DNA from: an uncultured Sphingomonadaceae bacterium
GTDB lineage: Bacteria > Pseudomonadota > Alphaproteobacteria > Sphingomonadales > Sphingomonadaceae
Assembly: GCA_947495985.1 (NCBI GenBank)
Contig: CANMBD010000002.1
Span: 186,001-250,000 of the forward strand
DNA length: 64,000 nt
Direction: 5' to 3'
Position 1 is the first letter of the stretch. Each line of letters begins with the position of its first letter. This document shows, in pieces, positions 26,610-36,328 of this stretch. Position numbers and translations under genes: made by a program. The notes beneath the pieces were generated by a model, which was not told the origin of the DNA, did not search any database, and was given only the letters and a program-made list of their open reading frames with translations.

Positions 26610-27159
26610 CGTTATATTGGAAACCGAACGGCTGCGCCTGCGTGGTTGGCGTGATGAAGATATTGATCCTTTCATGACCTATCTCAACACGCCCAAAGTC
26701 ACGCGCTGGCTTGGCGGGGTGCAAACCCGTGAAAAATTCCTCGAAGCGGTTGAGCGAATCAGGGGCTATGACCGCGATTTCGGGCACACCTTCTGGATCG
26801 TGGAACGCAAGTCCGATCAGGCCTTGCTCGGCTTTTGCGGGTTGAAACGCGTTAATGCGCCGCAACCGAAACTGACCGGAGCTTATGAAATAGGCTGGCG
26901 GCTGCGCGAAGATGTCTGGGGGCAAGGCTATGCAAGAGAAGCCGCTACCGCCGCCATGAACCTTGCGTTTGAACGCCACAAAGCCCCCTTCGTGGTGGCG
27001 TTGACGGTTTCGGGCAATGAACCCTCGCTAGGTTTGATGAAAAGACTGGGCATGACTCACAAACCTGAACTGGATTTTCACGATCCCAATTATGGGGAGG
27101 AGCTGAATCCAACCGTTGTTTACCGAATCGAAGCCAAAGACTGGAAATCCGATACATGA
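26602..27159 (+). CDS. RimJ/RimL-type GNAT acetyltransferase
   Basis: 185 residues from ATG 26602 (MSDVILETERLRLRGW), overlapping the hemB stop. The acetyl-CoA binding region is EIGWRLREDVWGQGYAREAATAAM (near 95-120), with ALTVSGNEPSLGLMKRLGM as the terminal GNAT motif. Substrate unknown; the group includes ribosomal-protein N-acetylases and antibiotic-modifying enzymes. A paralogue follows 69 bases downstream. Confidence 0.88.
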   Translation: MSDVILETERLRLRGWRDEDIDPFMTYLNTPKVTRWLGGVQTREKFLEAVERIRGYDRDFGHTFWIVERKSDQALLGFCGLKRVNAPQPKLTGAYEIGWRLREDVWGQGYAREAATAAMNLAFERHKAPFVVALTVSGNEPSLGLMKRLGMTHKPELDFHDPNYGEELNPTVVYRIEAKDWKSDT

Positions 27160-27228
27160 CGGAGCTGCTGATAATGCCGTCTAGTGGGCCTTCGACAATC
27201 CTTGGCGCAAATGCTGCAAGCACGCTTC

Positions 27229-27774
27229 ATGTCTGAATTCCTGCTTGAAACGGAACGGTTGGTCATGCGCGAATGGCGGGAAAGTGATCTTGATATTTTC
27301 CATGCAATAAACAGCGACCCTAGGGTGAGAAAAACACTGGGCCCGATCATGACGCGCGAGCAAGTTGCAGATCTCATCGCATGGCTACAAGATTATCAGC
27401 AACAGCACAGCCATTGTTTCTGGGCACTGGCAACAAAAGCAAAAAGCGAACTGATCGGATGGTGCGGCATCATTCGGGGTGGTGAAGGAACGCCCGTTTG
27501 TGACAAGCTGGAAATCGGATGGCGATTGGCTTTTGCACAATGGGGCAAAGGCTATGTGACCGAGGCCGCCCAAAAATGCTGTGAATGGGCAGCTGCAAAA
27601 TTCCCCGATGAACAAGTCTGGGCCATTACCAGCGAACATAATCATCGCAGCAGAGCAGTTATGGAACGGCTGAACATGAAGCATTTACCAGAGCTTGATT
27701 TCGATCATCCGAAAGTCGATCCTGAAAGCGATCTGGTTCGTCATGTCACCTATTGTAAGGAAACATCTAAATGA
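27229..27774 (+). CDS. RimJ/RimL-type GNAT acetyltransferase, tandem paralogue
   Basis: 181 residues from ATG 27229 (MSEFLLETERLVMREW); the open frame upstream to 27184 is not conserved. Motifs parallel its neighbour: EIGWRLAFAQWGKGYVTEAAQKC for acetyl-CoA binding and SEHNHRSRAVMERLNM at the end. The pair probably arose by duplication, though they are now well diverged. It ends in an ATGA overlap with the carbonic anhydrase-like gene, so the two are translationally coupled. Confidence 0.87.
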   Translation: MSEFLLETERLVMREWRESDLDIFHAINSDPRVRKTLGPIMTREQVADLIAWLQDYQQQHSHCFWALATKAKSELIGWCGIIRGGEGTPVCDKLEIGWRLAFAQWGKGYVTEAAQKCCEWAAAKFPDEQVWAITSEHNHRSRAVMERLNMKHLPELDFDHPKVDPESDLVRHVTYCKETSK

Positions 27775-28328
27775 GCGATCCTCTTATCCTGCCCTTTAAC
27801 GGCAAAACGCCGAAAATCCACGAATCGGCCTTCATCGCGCCGGGCTGCAAGATTATTGGCGATGTCGAAATCGGCCCGGAATCGAGCATCTGGTATAATT
27901 GTGTGATCCGCGCTGACGTAAATTACATTAAAATCGGCGCGCGCAGCAATATTCAGGACGGCACCACCATTCACTGCGACAGCGCCACACCGGCCACACC
28001 CAATGGGCATCCGACAATTATCGGGGATGACGTGCTGGTCGGTCATATGGTCATGCTCCATGGAGCGACGCTGGAAGATCGAGCTTTTGTAGGCCTTAGC
28101 ACGACGGTAATGGATGGCTGCGTGATTGAAGGCGACGGGATGCTCGCCGCAGGCGCAACGCTAACGCCCAATAAACGAATTCCAACGGGCCAGCTGTGGG
28201 CCGGGTCACCAGCCAAATATATGCGCGATCTGCCCGAACCGGCCATTGCCGGCATGCGTATGGGCGTGGCGCATTATGTCGAAAATGCAAAGGCTCACAA
28301 AGCGGCAGTGGAAGCCGCTCAAGGATAA
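27771..28328 (+). CDS. Gamma-class carbonic anhydrase-like hexapeptide protein (YrdA type)
   Basis: 185 residues forming a left-handed beta helix: hexapeptide repeats run from residue 20 to 140 (IIGDVEIGPESSIWYNCVIRAD). Zinc-binding histidines are visible in TTIHCDS, LVGHMVMLHG, matching gamma carbonic anhydrase spacing. Many YrdA-type members have little or no measured CO2 hydration activity, so the enzymatic role is uncertain. It is the last gene of the hemB-GNAT-GNAT cluster. Confidence 0.9.
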   Translation: MSDPLILPFNGKTPKIHESAFIAPGCKIIGDVEIGPESSIWYNCVIRADVNYIKIGARSNIQDGTTIHCDSATPATPNGHPTIIGDDVLVGHMVMLHGATLEDRAFVGLSTTVMDGCVIEGDGMLAAGATLTPNKRIPTGQLWAGSPAKYMRDLPEPAIAGMRMGVAHYVENAKAHKAAVEAAQG

Positions 28329-28333
28329 CCCTT

Positions 28334-28852
28334 TTAACGCATGCTCGATTTCAGTTTTTCGATTTCCCGTTGCTGGGAGGAAACCTGCGCCTCAATTTTT
28401 TCGCGAAACTGCGCGATGATGGTAGCAGCTCCTTTTTCTTCGCCGGAAAATTCCTGATCAAGTCGCTCCGTATAAAGTGCATCAATATCCGCCAGCGCAG
28501 ATACCGAGGGACTGCGATCCATCTCCAATGAAGAAAGCTCCACCTGCGCTACCACCCATGATTCGCTAGATGGTGCAGCCCCGCGCGCCGCCGATACGCT
28601 TTGCTTCACTTTCGGCAGATCTGCCAGAAAAGCCTGATGGGCGGTGTTGCTCTGCCGAACCGCCGCATCGACAGCGTTTCCGAGCGCCGCAGGCAATGTA
28701 GCCATCATTTCTGGAGTTGGTGCCGCTGTGTCCGTTATTGCCGGGCCATCCTCATAGGGTCGCTTCGCAAGAGAAGGAAAATCACTTCCTTGCATAGCGC
28801 AGGCGGACAGAGACAGGCCAAGGACCGGAAGCAAAAACAGCGATAATTTCAT
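28334..28852 (-). CDS. Putative lipoprotein with coiled-coil C-terminus
   Basis: 172 residues from ATG 28852 (MKLSLFLLPVLGLSLSACAMQ): signal sequence with lipobox LSAC. A longer frame to 29002 exists but its extra residues are not signal-like. The C-terminal 50 residues (IAQFREKIEAQVSSQQREIEKLKSSM) are strongly helical and probably coiled coil. No family recognised. Convergent with the carbonic anhydrase gene, 5 bases apart. Confidence 0.78.
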   Translation of the reverse strand: MKLSLFLLPVLGLSLSACAMQGSDFPSLAKRPYEDGPAITDTAAPTPEMMATLPAALGNAVDAAVRQSNTAHQAFLADLPKVKQSVSAARGAAPSSESWVVAQVELSSLEMDRSPSVSALADIDALYTERLDQEFSGEEKGAATIIAQFREKIEAQVSSQQREIEKLKSSMR

Positions 28853-29094
28853 AGAGGCACCTTTAGGCCGCGGTGATTGTCGCTGCAATGGCCTTTGCAC
28901 GGCGATGAAAGGGTGCGGTTGCTCCGCCGTGAAGGCCAGACCAGTTGAAAGCAGAAACTTGCCTAAAAATCGGCCAATACTGGTTGACACAGCCATGTCC
29001 ATCTAGTAGCTGCGCACTCTTTCCAGCGTGAGCCGAGAGACTCGCGTTTCCTTGCTTGCGCGCTGGAACCACAAGATTGAAACGGAAAAATGCC

Positions 29095-29646
29095 ATGTTC
29101 GCTATAGTGCGCACCGGCGGTAAACAATATCGTGTTGCCGCAGGAGATATAATCGCAGTCGAAAAACTTGCTGGTGAAGCAGGTGATTCGGTAACCCTTG
29201 ATGATGTTTTGCTGGCCGGTGACGGCGGTGAAATGAAAGACGTCAAAGGTCTGACCGTCGCTGCTGAAATTGTTGCGCAGGAAAAAGGCGAGAAGGTCAT
29301 TATCTTCAAAAAGCGCCGCCGGCATAACTATCGCCGTAAAAACGGCCATCGTCAGCAGCATACCGTGCTGAAGATCAGTGCTATTGGTGCTGCGAAAGCC
29401 GCGAAGAAAGCGGCTCCTAAGAAAGCAGCTGCAAAACCTGCTGAAGACAAACCCGCTGCTGAGAAGAAAGCGGCACCCGCTAAAAAAGCAGCGCCGGCCA
29501 AGAAGGCTGCACCTGCAAAGAAAGCTGCTACCAAGCCAGCGCCGAAAAAGGCCGCTGCTAAAACAGAAGCAAAACCGGCTGCAGCCAAAAAAGCTCCAGC
29601 AAAAAAGCCAGCTGCCAAAAAACCAGCTGCGAAGAAGAAGGACTAA
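29095..29646 (+). CDS. rplU: 50S ribosomal protein L21 with long Lys/Ala-rich C-terminal tail
   Basis: The start is ATG 29095 ([14 protein letters not shown]), the canonical L21 N-terminus. Residues 1-103 are a normal L21 including [20 protein letters not shown]. The remaining 80 residues are low-complexity repeats of Ala-Lys-Lys with Pro, such as [11 protein letters not shown], resembling histone H1 tails. In-frame codons are intact and the stop is 3 bases before rpmA, so the tail is real coding sequence. The tail is predicted disordered and strongly basic; a role in RNA or DNA binding is inference. Confidence 0.95.
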   Translation: MFAIVRTGGKQYRVAAGDIIAVEKLAGEAGDSVTLDDVLLAGDGGEMKDVKGLTVAAEIVAQEKGEKVIIFKKRRRHNYRRKNGHRQQHTVLKISAIGAAKAAKKAAPKKAAAKPAEDKPAAEKKAAPAKKAAPAKKAAPAKKAATKPAPKKAAAKTEAKPAAAKKAPAKKPAAKKPAAKKKD

Positions 29647-29649
29647 ACC

Positions 29650-29919
29650 ATGGCACATAAGAAAGCAGGCGGTTCGTCGCGTAACGGCCGTGATTCAGAA
29701 GGCCGCCGTTTAGGCGTCAAGAAATATGGCAGCGAAGCTGTTGTAGCTGGCAATATTATTATCCGCCAACGCGGAACCAAGACCCATCCGGGTCGCAATG
29801 TCGGTATGGGCAAAGACCACACCCTATTTGCGCTCATTGATGGCAAAGTGGAATTCCACAAGGGCAAGCTCGGCCGCAAATATGTGTCAGTCGATGCCAT
29901 GGCGGAAGCCGCCGAATAA
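29650..29919 (+). CDS. rpmA: 50S ribosomal protein L27
   Basis: 89 residues beginning [24 protein letters not shown], the standard L27 N-terminus reaching the peptidyl-transferase centre; no cleavable extension is present. It follows rplU by 3 bases in the conserved rplU-rpmA pair and is followed by a strong terminator. Confidence 0.98.
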   Translation: MAHKKAGGSSRNGRDSEGRRLGVKKYGSEAVVAGNIIIRQRGTKTHPGRNVGMGKDHTLFALIDGKVEFHKGKLGRKYVSVDAMAEAAE

Positions 29920-29989
29920 CCGGACAATCGATAACGGGTTGTCCTTTGAGGGATGACCCGGATGGTTCAAAAAGAACCACCAGATTTCA

Positions 29990-30019
29990 GGGAGAGGGTC
30001 ACCCCCTCTCCCTTTTTTT
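29990..30019 (+). terminator. Rho-independent terminator of rplU-rpmA
   Basis: Perfect 9-bp stem GGGAGAGGG/CCCTCTCCC with a 5-base loop followed by seven T, about 70 bases after the rpmA stop. A weaker GGTTC/GAACC hairpin lies just upstream. Confidence 0.93.
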
Positions 30020-30144
30020 GTCTCTCCCTGTCGAAAATGTCACTGCGTTGTCATCGCTCCATTGTAGGGGGCGGTCAAACCAACACAGGGGCGGCTAAAT
30101 TTTTTGACTTTGGCCAAGGTTAGCCAAAAAAACGGAGAGTCCCG

Positions 30145-30696
30145 ATGTTTGCTAGAACGCCAAGATTATTGTTAAGACCGGGTTGGCCCGAAGATGTGGA
30201 TGCGCTGTATCAAGCGATTAATGACGAAGCAATTGTCCGTAATCTGGCCAGTGCACCATGGCCCTATAGCCGCGATGATGCAGATCATTTCCTGTCGCTA
30301 CCGCAAAACCCCAAAAGCCCGCGCTGGCTGATCTATCGGCGGACGGCGGGTTCACCCTGCCTGGTGGGCACTTGCGGTATCGACCTTATGGCCGATGGTA
30401 GCGTTGAGCTCGGCTACTGGATTGGCCGCGACCATTGGGGTCTGGGTTATGCCACGGAAGCCGGACGCGCTGCACTGAGCACAGCGAAGGCTCTTGGCCA
30501 TCGCGAAATCGTGGCAAGCCACTTCGTCGATAATCCGGCGTCAGGAAATGTCCTTACCAAGCTGGGCTTTCGTCGCACAGGCCGGACGGCACCCCGGTTT
30601 AGCAAGGGGCGCAACAGTTCCGTTGCAGCTGTTGAGTTTCAACTGTCCCTGGAAGGTGACATGGAAAGCGATGTCATACGACCGCTTGCCGCATGA
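30145..30696 (+). CDS. RimJ/RimL-type GNAT acetyltransferase
   Basis: 183 residues with a GGAGAG ribosome binding site. GNAT acetyl-CoA motif ELGYWIGRDHWGLGYATEAGRAA near 92-114, then ASHFVDNPASGNVLTKLGF. This is the third acetyltransferase of the RimJ/RimL group within 4 kb but not adjacent to the other two. Substrate unknown. It converges with the PF10118 gene, 5 bases apart. Confidence 0.87.
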   Translation: MFARTPRLLLRPGWPEDVDALYQAINDEAIVRNLASAPWPYSRDDADHFLSLPQNPKSPRWLIYRRTAGSPCLVGTCGIDLMADGSVELGYWIGRDHWGLGYATEAGRAALSTAKALGHREIVASHFVDNPASGNVLTKLGFRRTGRTAPRFSKGRNSSVAAVEFQLSLEGDMESDVIRPLAA

Positions 30697-30701
30697 GGCT
30701 G

Positions 30702-31664
30702 TTACGCAACTTTGTTTAAGCGCTTCTTCGCTTCACGTTCGCCCAAGGTGGCAATCTTATCTTCTTGCCCGGGTTGATCCATGATCGCGGCTTCATATTC
30801 GCTTTCAGCGAGCTGAATCAGGTCGCGATCATCTTTGTTCCAGGGATGGAATCCGGGAAGGAAAAACTGAAACCATGGCAACAGGGTTCGCCGGAATGGA
30901 GCAGGATTGACCAACGCATAGCGCAAAAAGCCAAACCATGCGCGCGGACCGGAAATACCGTCCTGCCGCAAAAGGTCCATGACACCTTTTGTGCGGTTTT
31001 TGGCGAAGCCCATGGAAATGCGAACCATGAACAGCGACTTGGTTGCCCAACGCCGTGCCCGGCTCCAGTCTCTCGTCGCATACAGCCAGGTGTCGTAAGC
31101 CACGCCCTTATGTTCAACCTCTTCAGAAGCATGCCAAAGCCACATTTTGCGTTGCTCTTCGTCGGCATCCTGAAAATGCTTTGGATTGGCAATAAATTCG
31201 GCCGCCATGATTGCGGTCAGATGTTCGAGGCAAGTTGTCGCGACCAGTTGCATGATGAGCGACTTGCTCGCGATATTGTCGATGACATCGGCAAGCGTCT
31301 GTTCCAGCCGCGAGATGTCAAAATCTGATTCTTCGATATGCTTGTTAAAAAACAGATGCTCGCGGCTGTGGACTGCCTCTTGCTGGACGAAACCACGAAT
31401 TTCCCGGGCGAGTTTTTCCGGTACTTCGTCGCGATATTGCTTGAGAACCTTCATGAAGAAGGTCTCGCCTTTTGGAAAAGTGATCGACAAGGCGTTAAAA
31501 AATGCTGTCGCATAGGGGTCGCCGCCAACCCAGTGCCGACGCTCCATCGCCGCATTGGCAAAGTGCCGGTTTCGGGACTGAATATTCAGATCAGCCGGGG
31601 TGGCGCTGCCCGCGATTGCCGGTGCGGCGTCTGCCACGTCAGTATTTGATGAAATGACGCCCAT
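30702..31664 (-). CDS. PF10118/COG3687 putative metal-dependent hydrolase, ferritin-like motifs
   Basis: 320 residues. Annotated in the family as predicted metal-dependent hydrolase, but no hydrolase activity is established. Glu/His pairs are visible in QEAVHSREH (near 93), TCLEHLTAI (near 147) and WHASEEVEHKGVAYDTW (near 180), a spacing like helical di-iron carboxylate proteins. A second copy lies at 38647-39546. The first 30 residues are not conserved with that copy. Upstream 31665-31853 has a TTAA-N7-TTTAC near-match to a CtrA box at 31779-31794. Confidence 0.82.
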   Translation of the reverse strand: MGVISSNTDVADAAPAIAGSATPADLNIQSRNRHFANAAMERRHWVGGDPYATAFFNALSITFPKGETFFMKVLKQYRDEVPEKLAREIRGFVQQEAVHSREHLFFNKHIEESDFDISRLEQTLADVIDNIASKSLIMQLVATTCLEHLTAIMAAEFIANPKHFQDADEEQRKMWLWHASEEVEHKGVAYDTWLYATRDWSRARRWATKSLFMVRISMGFAKNRTKGVMDLLRQDGISGPRAWFGFLRYALVNPAPFRRTLLPWFQFFLPGFHPWNKDDRDLIQLAESEYEAAIMDQPGQEDKIATLGEREAKKRLNKVA

Positions 31665-31853
31665 TTCTATGTGCGGCCTCCTAGAAAATCCAGTAGCTGT
31701 GCGACCAGTCTTTTTGGTTAAGCAATTTATAGATTGGGAGGGTTAACAAATCACCTACAGCGACCAACAAAATCACGGTTAACTCGCTGTTTACAAGGTG
31801 ATTCAAATATAGATTACAATAAAACGCTGTTAACGCGGAACAGGCCTAAACGC

Positions 31854-32549
31854 TCATTTGCGTTGATAGCGAAAATACCAAACTTCGTGCCCCTGCCGCC
31901 GCGCCTTGGCCTCATAACGCGTTTCGGGCCATCCACCCGGACGGATCAGCCAGCTTTTTGGCCCTTCGCTAAGCCAGTTAAACTCGCTGCGCTGGTTCAT
32001 GATCATCATCGCCCATTCCAGATAGACCGGATGATCGGTGCCAAAACGAAATTCTCCGCCGGGCTTCAGCTTGGCCGCAATCATATCGACCGGGCCGTGG
32101 TTCATAAACCGCCGCTTGGCGTGACGCGCCTTTGGCCAGGGGTCTGGGTGCAACAAATAGACGAAGCTCAATGCACCGTCCGGTATACGTTCCAGAACGT
32201 CGAGCGCATTGCCCATATGCAGCCGAATATTGGGCAATATTCCTTCACGAACATGCTGCAATGCGCCGACAACGCCGTTCAGATAGGGCTCGCAACCGAT
32301 GAAACCGTGATCCGGCAGCATGTCGGCGCGCGCGGCCATATGCTCGCCCGCACCAAAACCTATCTCGAAGTGCAGCGGCCGGTCATCGCCAAATAGTGTC
32401 GCAGAGGACACAGGACCCTCCGTCGGCACACTTATTTGCGGTAGCAGCTTTTCGACGAGCTCCACCTGGCCCTCGCGCAGGGCATGGCCCTGCCTGCGGC
32501 CATAAAGCTGGCGGATAGTGGTGGGGTCCTGATTCTGCTTGCTAGTCAT
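31854..32549 (-). CDS. trmB: tRNA (guanine-N7-)-methyltransferase
   Basis: Methylates G46 of tRNAs using S-adenosylmethionine. The SAM-binding motif EIGFGAGEHMAARA (near 68-81) and the family block LHPDPWPKARHAKRRFMN (near 130) are present. 231 residues, normal. It is the last gene of lnt-metK-trmB and so sits with the gene that makes its methyl donor. Confidence 0.96.
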   Translation of the reverse strand: MTSKQNQDPTTIRQLYGRRQGHALREGQVELVEKLLPQISVPTEGPVSSATLFGDDRPLHFEIGFGAGEHMAARADMLPDHGFIGCEPYLNGVVGALQHVREGILPNIRLHMGNALDVLERIPDGALSFVYLLHPDPWPKARHAKRRFMNHGPVDMIAAKLKPGGEFRFGTDHPVYLEWAMMIMNQRSEFNWLSEGPKSWLIRPGGWPETRYEAKARRQGHEVWYFRYQRK

Positions 32550-32577
32550 GCGGCGCGGTTAGCACCCATTACGAGAT

Positions 32578-33789
32578 TTAAACAGCCGCTTTCAGCGCAT
32601 CCACCAAATCGGTCTTTTCCCAGGTGAAAAGATCGCCATCGGCCTTGCGCCCGAAATGTCCATAGGCCGCCGTGGGGCTGTATATCGGCTTGTTGAGGCC
32701 GAGATGGGTGCGAATGCCTTTTGGCGTCAAGCGCACCAGTTTCGGCAGGATTTCTTCCAGCTTTTCTTCGCTGACCGTGCCGGTGCCATGCAGGTCTACG
32801 TTGATGGACAGCGGTTCCGCCACGCCAATGGCGTAGGAAAGCTGGATCGCACAGCGTTTGGCAAAGCCCGCTGCGACAATATTCTTTGCGAGATATCGGG
32901 TGATATAGGCCGCCGAGCGGTCCACTTTAGTGGGGTCTTTGCCCGAGAAAGCACCGCCGCCATGAGGGCTTGCGCCGCCATAAGTATCAACAATGATCTT
33001 ACGACCGGTAAGGCCTGCGTCGCCGTCCGGGCCGCCAATTTCAAAACGCCCCGTCGGGTTCACGTGAATAACCGTATTGTCGGTGATGAAGCCGTCCGGC
33101 AGCACCGAATGGAACACGCCCATGACATATTCGCGCAGTTCTTCGTACAGCGCCGGGTTGTCGCTGTCCTTGTAATAGCCGGGCGCATGCTGCGTCGAGA
33201 CAACCAGAGCAGTCGCTTCAACCGGCACTTCATTGACATAGCGCAGGGTCACCTGGCTCTTGCTGTCCGGCTCGAGGAACGGAGCCTTGCCGCTATGCCG
33301 ATCCGCCGCCATCTGCTTCAATATCTGGTGAGAATATTGCAGCGTTGCCGGCATCAGGTCAGGCGTCTCATCACTGGCATAGCCGAACATGATTCCCTGA
33401 TCGCCTGCACCTTCATCCTTGTTGCCGCTTTCATCCACACCCTGTGCGATATGGGCGGATTGCGGGTGAAGATGGTTTTCAAAGGTCAGGTTCTGCCAGT
33501 GAAAGCCTTCTTGCTCATAGCCAATTTTCTTGACCGTCTCGCGAACAACCGTCTGGATTTCTTCCTGAGCACCGGGCGCCCAATTGCCATCGGTATCGAT
33601 CATCCCTTTACCGCGCACTTCCCCGGCCAGAATGACCCGATCGGTTGTCGTCAGCGTTTCACAAGCAACCCGCGCTTCGGGGTCTTTGGACAGAAACAGA
33701 TCGACAATCGCATCGGAAATCTGGTCCGATACCTTGTCGGGATGGCCTTCGGATACAGATTCGGAGGTGAAGATAAATTCAGAACGCAT
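32578..33789 (-). CDS. metK: S-adenosylmethionine synthetase
   Basis: Makes SAM from methionine and ATP. Motifs: [16 protein letters not shown] (residues 12-28), [12 protein letters not shown] (near 128) and [19 protein letters not shown] (near 270) with the P-loop. 403 residues, with an internal extension relative to E. coli typical of alphaproteobacteria. Its 66-base leader from lnt carries no riboswitch I can recognise. A 381-codon open frame on the opposite strand across it is a shadow. Confidence 0.98.
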   Translation of the reverse strand: MRSEFIFTSESVSEGHPDKVSDQISDAIVDLFLSKDPEARVACETLTTTDRVILAGEVRGKGMIDTDGNWAPGAQEEIQTVVRETVKKIGYEQEGFHWQNLTFENHLHPQSAHIAQGVDESGNKDEGAGDQGIMFGYASDETPDLMPATLQYSHQILKQMAADRHSGKAPFLEPDSKSQVTLRYVNEVPVEATALVVSTQHAPGYYKDSDNPALYEELREYVMGVFHSVLPDGFITDNTVIHVNPTGRFEIGGPDGDAGLTGRKIIVDTYGGASPHGGGAFSGKDPTKVDRSAAYITRYLAKNIVAAGFAKRCAIQLSYAIGVAEPLSINVDLHGTGTVSEEKLEEILPKLVRLTPKGIRTHLGLNKPIYSPTAAYGHFGRKADGDLFTWEKTDLVDALKAAV

Positions 33790-33856
33790 GATTTTTCCTA
33801 GTATTTGCCGCCTGGGGGCGCGGGTTCGGATATAAAGAAAGGTTTATATGCGCTCC

Positions 33857-35485
33857 TTAGCGCGCACGAAGCCGTATGGCAATGGCACAGATGAGTAAAA
33901 TCAGCGCGAAACCCAGTGATAGAATATTGCCATATCGGGCGAATATGGTGGGCTTTTCGGCGGTCGGCAATTTGGTGTCAATCCGGCCCGCTTGTCCCAT
34001 GGGAATGCTTTCAACCACGTCACCCGTGCTGGTAATAACCGCCGATATGCCGGTCGGTGTGGAACGGATCACCGGAAGCCCCTCTTCGATCGCACGCAGC
34101 CGCGCCTGGGCCAGATGCTGTGGCGGTCCCCATGCCCCGAACCATGCATCGTTTGAGGGGTTGAAAATAAAGTCAGGCCGATCCTCGCGGTGCACGACTT
34201 GGCCGGAAAAGATGATTTCATAGCAAACCTGAAGGCCGACTTTGCCAAATCTACCCAGATCCAGCGAGCGTGGACCCGGACCGGGCCAGAAATCAAAATC
34301 TCCAGGCGCCAGACGCGATAATCCGATAGCCGAAAGGAGCGGCCGCATGGGTAGATACTCGCCATAGGGCACAAGATGGCTCTTGTCATAGCGGCCCAGC
34401 AATTCGCGGTCCGCGTCCATGGCAAACACGCTATTGCGCGCACCAATGGCCCGCCTTTCATCGGGCGCGCCAGCATCATCAAATTCCAGCTTGAGCGCGC
34501 CGAGCACCAGTACGTCGCCTGGTTTCATCAGACTGGCGAGTTGAGCCCGAACGGTCTCCGGTGAACGACCGTAATAGTAACGCTGCGGATAACCGGTTTC
34601 GAGATAATCGGGGATCGCCGCTTCCGGCCAGAACAATATGCGTGGCTCGTCATCTTTGCGTCTGGTCAGCCCGGCAAGTTTGGCGAGGTTTTGCTCTTCA
34701 TAACCGGCCTGCCATTTGTCCTGCTGTCCGATATTGGGTTGGACGACCGTGATATTGGGCTGCTCGGTTGAACCGGGAAGATCATCGCCGCTGCCGATCA
34801 TCGCCAATATTCCGGCACCTAGTGCGACTATCGCAAGATCAAAGATTCTGCGAATAATGATCCGCCATTTCAGGGCGATCATTCCGCCAATCGCCGAACC
34901 GACAAGACCGGCAACGCCGATGATCACGCCGGAAAGGCCATAAGTTCCAATGGACCGGGCACTCAAAGCGTGCCTTGCATCGACCGCTATCACGCCGAGC
35001 GGATTCCAGATAAAACCGCTAAAAACCCAGCTGCGCAACCATTCGGTTATGATCCACAAGCCAGCCAGGGCGAGAATAAAAACTACCGGCCGTCCCCTGC
35101 CCAACCACCATGCGCCGAGCGCCGTCAGTGCGGGGTAGACGGCCAGATAGAGCGAGAGCAAAACCACCGCGATATAGCCCAGCCATTCGGGCATCGCGGC
35201 CTGAAAGGTGAAAGCTTTGGCGATCCAGTTAAGTCCGACAATAAAATGTCCCAGACCAAATAGCCAACCGGCCCAGAACGCGGCTTTTCGGCTTTCGACA
35301 CCGTCAATGATCGCGATCCACAAAGCCAGTGCGAGCAGGCTGACCGGCCAAAAGCCCAGCGGCGCAAATCCGGTTGCCGATAGCGCGCCTGCAATAAGTG
35401 ACAGCCAGAACGGATATTTGCGGAGGAGATCAATGACAATATGCACCGGCGGCTTGTGCCGTTTTCGACGGGCGGGTTCAAACAT
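33857..35485 (-). CDS. lnt: Apolipoprotein N-acyltransferase
   Basis: Inner-membrane enzyme adding the third acyl chain to lipoproteins. The N-terminal 220 residues contain about six or seven hydrophobic segments. The periplasmic nitrilase domain has the catalytic triad: Glu in FWPEAAIPDYLE, Lys in RYDKSHLVPYGEYLP, Cys in VGLQVCYEIIF. A final hydrophobic anchor closes the protein. 542 residues. First gene of lnt-metK-trmB, divergent from the gene at 35645. Confidence 0.96.
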   Translation of the reverse strand: MFEPARRKRHKPPVHIVIDLLRKYPFWLSLIAGALSATGFAPLGFWPVSLLALALWIAIIDGVESRKAAFWAGWLFGLGHFIVGLNWIAKAFTFQAAMPEWLGYIAVVLLSLYLAVYPALTALGAWWLGRGRPVVFILALAGLWIITEWLRSWVFSGFIWNPLGVIAVDARHALSARSIGTYGLSGVIIGVAGLVGSAIGGMIALKWRIIIRRIFDLAIVALGAGILAMIGSGDDLPGSTEQPNITVVQPNIGQQDKWQAGYEEQNLAKLAGLTRRKDDEPRILFWPEAAIPDYLETGYPQRYYYGRSPETVRAQLASLMKPGDVLVLGALKLEFDDAGAPDERRAIGARNSVFAMDADRELLGRYDKSHLVPYGEYLPMRPLLSAIGLSRLAPGDFDFWPGPGPRSLDLGRFGKVGLQVCYEIIFSGQVVHREDRPDFIFNPSNDAWFGAWGPPQHLAQARLRAIEEGLPVIRSTPTGISAVITSTGDVVESIPMGQAGRIDTKLPTAEKPTIFARYGNILSLGFALILLICAIAIRLRAR

Positions 35486-35644
35486 TAAATTGTCGATCTC
35501 GTCACCCGTTCATTCAAAAAGGGGTTTATATGAACGATTTTATACAACGCCATTCTGGAATATCATTTCGGCGGAACCGCAGGAAAAGACTATCTCGCAA
35601 TTTGCAGTTTGCTGGCAGCGCCCGTGCGCCGCTATAGGAGTGTC

Positions 35645-36328
35645 ATGGAAAAAATAATGTTGATATTGATGGCGCTTGCTCAACCCATGCCAGCCGATAC
35701 GAGGCCCCAAGCAACACCGCTGACCGAAGTTCACAAGCGTGACCTGTCCTGCGTTGCCGCTTTTGCGATCGTCGCATCGGAACAGGAACGCGGAATTGAA
35801 AGCGCCCTTTCCTATCCTCTGCTCACCGAACGGGGCCGGGTCTATGCCGGGCAGGTCGGCGAAAGAGTCATGATCGAAACCGGTCAGTCCCGGGAGCAGG
35901 TGCGCGATGCCATTTTGGCGGCGGTTGCCGATCAACAGGCGAAAGTCAAGAATGTTGCCGAGCCGCAGGACGTGGTTGCCGAAGAGATGGGGAAATGTCT
36001 GCCGCTGCTGGATGCGGAGCTTCCCGCCAAACCCAAACCAATCCTGAATCAGTGCGCAGCGATGATGCAGCTTGCCTATGAAGAGGTCTATCGGCGGGAA
36101 AAACTGTCCAAAATGGCGCAAGATTTGAAGACTTTGGCCTTTGTTCTCGACAACCGGGCGCGTGAAACGATGCGGGGAGAGGGCAAAAGTGGTAATGAAA
36201 GCGATGTGATTCTCACCCAGATTCGCGAGGAAATGAGCATCCGGCAAAAAAATCAGTCAGAGCTAGATATTGATCATTGCTTCGCGCTCGCCGCACCCAA
36301 GAAAAAGGAGCAGAATTTTGAACATTGA
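35645..36328 (+). CDS. Secreted protein of unknown function
   Basis: 227 residues from ATG 35645, preceded by a TAGGAG ribosome binding site; the open frame upstream to 35609 is not used. A short signal sequence ([13 protein letters not shown]) is likely. Mature part: mostly helical with Cys in [25 protein letters not shown] and DHCFALA, which could pair. No domain recognised. The stop overlaps the start of the VOC gene by 11 bases. Confidence 0.75.
   Translation: MEKIMLILMALAQPMPADTRPQATPLTEVHKRDLSCVAAFAIVASEQERGIESALSYPLLTERGRVYAGQVGERVMIETGQSREQVRDAILAAVADQQAKVKNVAEPQDVVAEEMGKCLPLLDAELPAKPKPILNQCAAMMQLAYEEVYRREKLSKMAQDLKTLAFVLDNRARETMRGEGKSGNESDVILTQIREEMSIRQKNQSELDIDHCFALAAPKKKEQNFEH

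Noticed and set aside
29404..29646. Frameshift or chimeric end of rplU
   Set aside because: The Lys/Ala region stays in frame to a stop 3 bases before rpmA, with normal codons; a genuine tail is more likely.
31779..31794. CtrA box before the first PF10118 gene
   Set aside because: TTAA-N7-TTTAC has one mismatch and no supporting half-sites or context, so I do not list it as a site.
32656..33801. 381-codon open frame antisense to metK
   Set aside because: It lies entirely across a clear metK on the other strand and reads as an unstructured, Arg/His-rich product. Typical shadow of a high-GC third-position gene.
33790..33856. Possible SAM-type riboswitch before metK
   Set aside because: The spacer is only 67 bases. 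I see a small CCGC/GCGG stem but none of the conserved SAM-II or SAM/SAH core. A covariance-model search would decide; a hit above threshold would reopen this.
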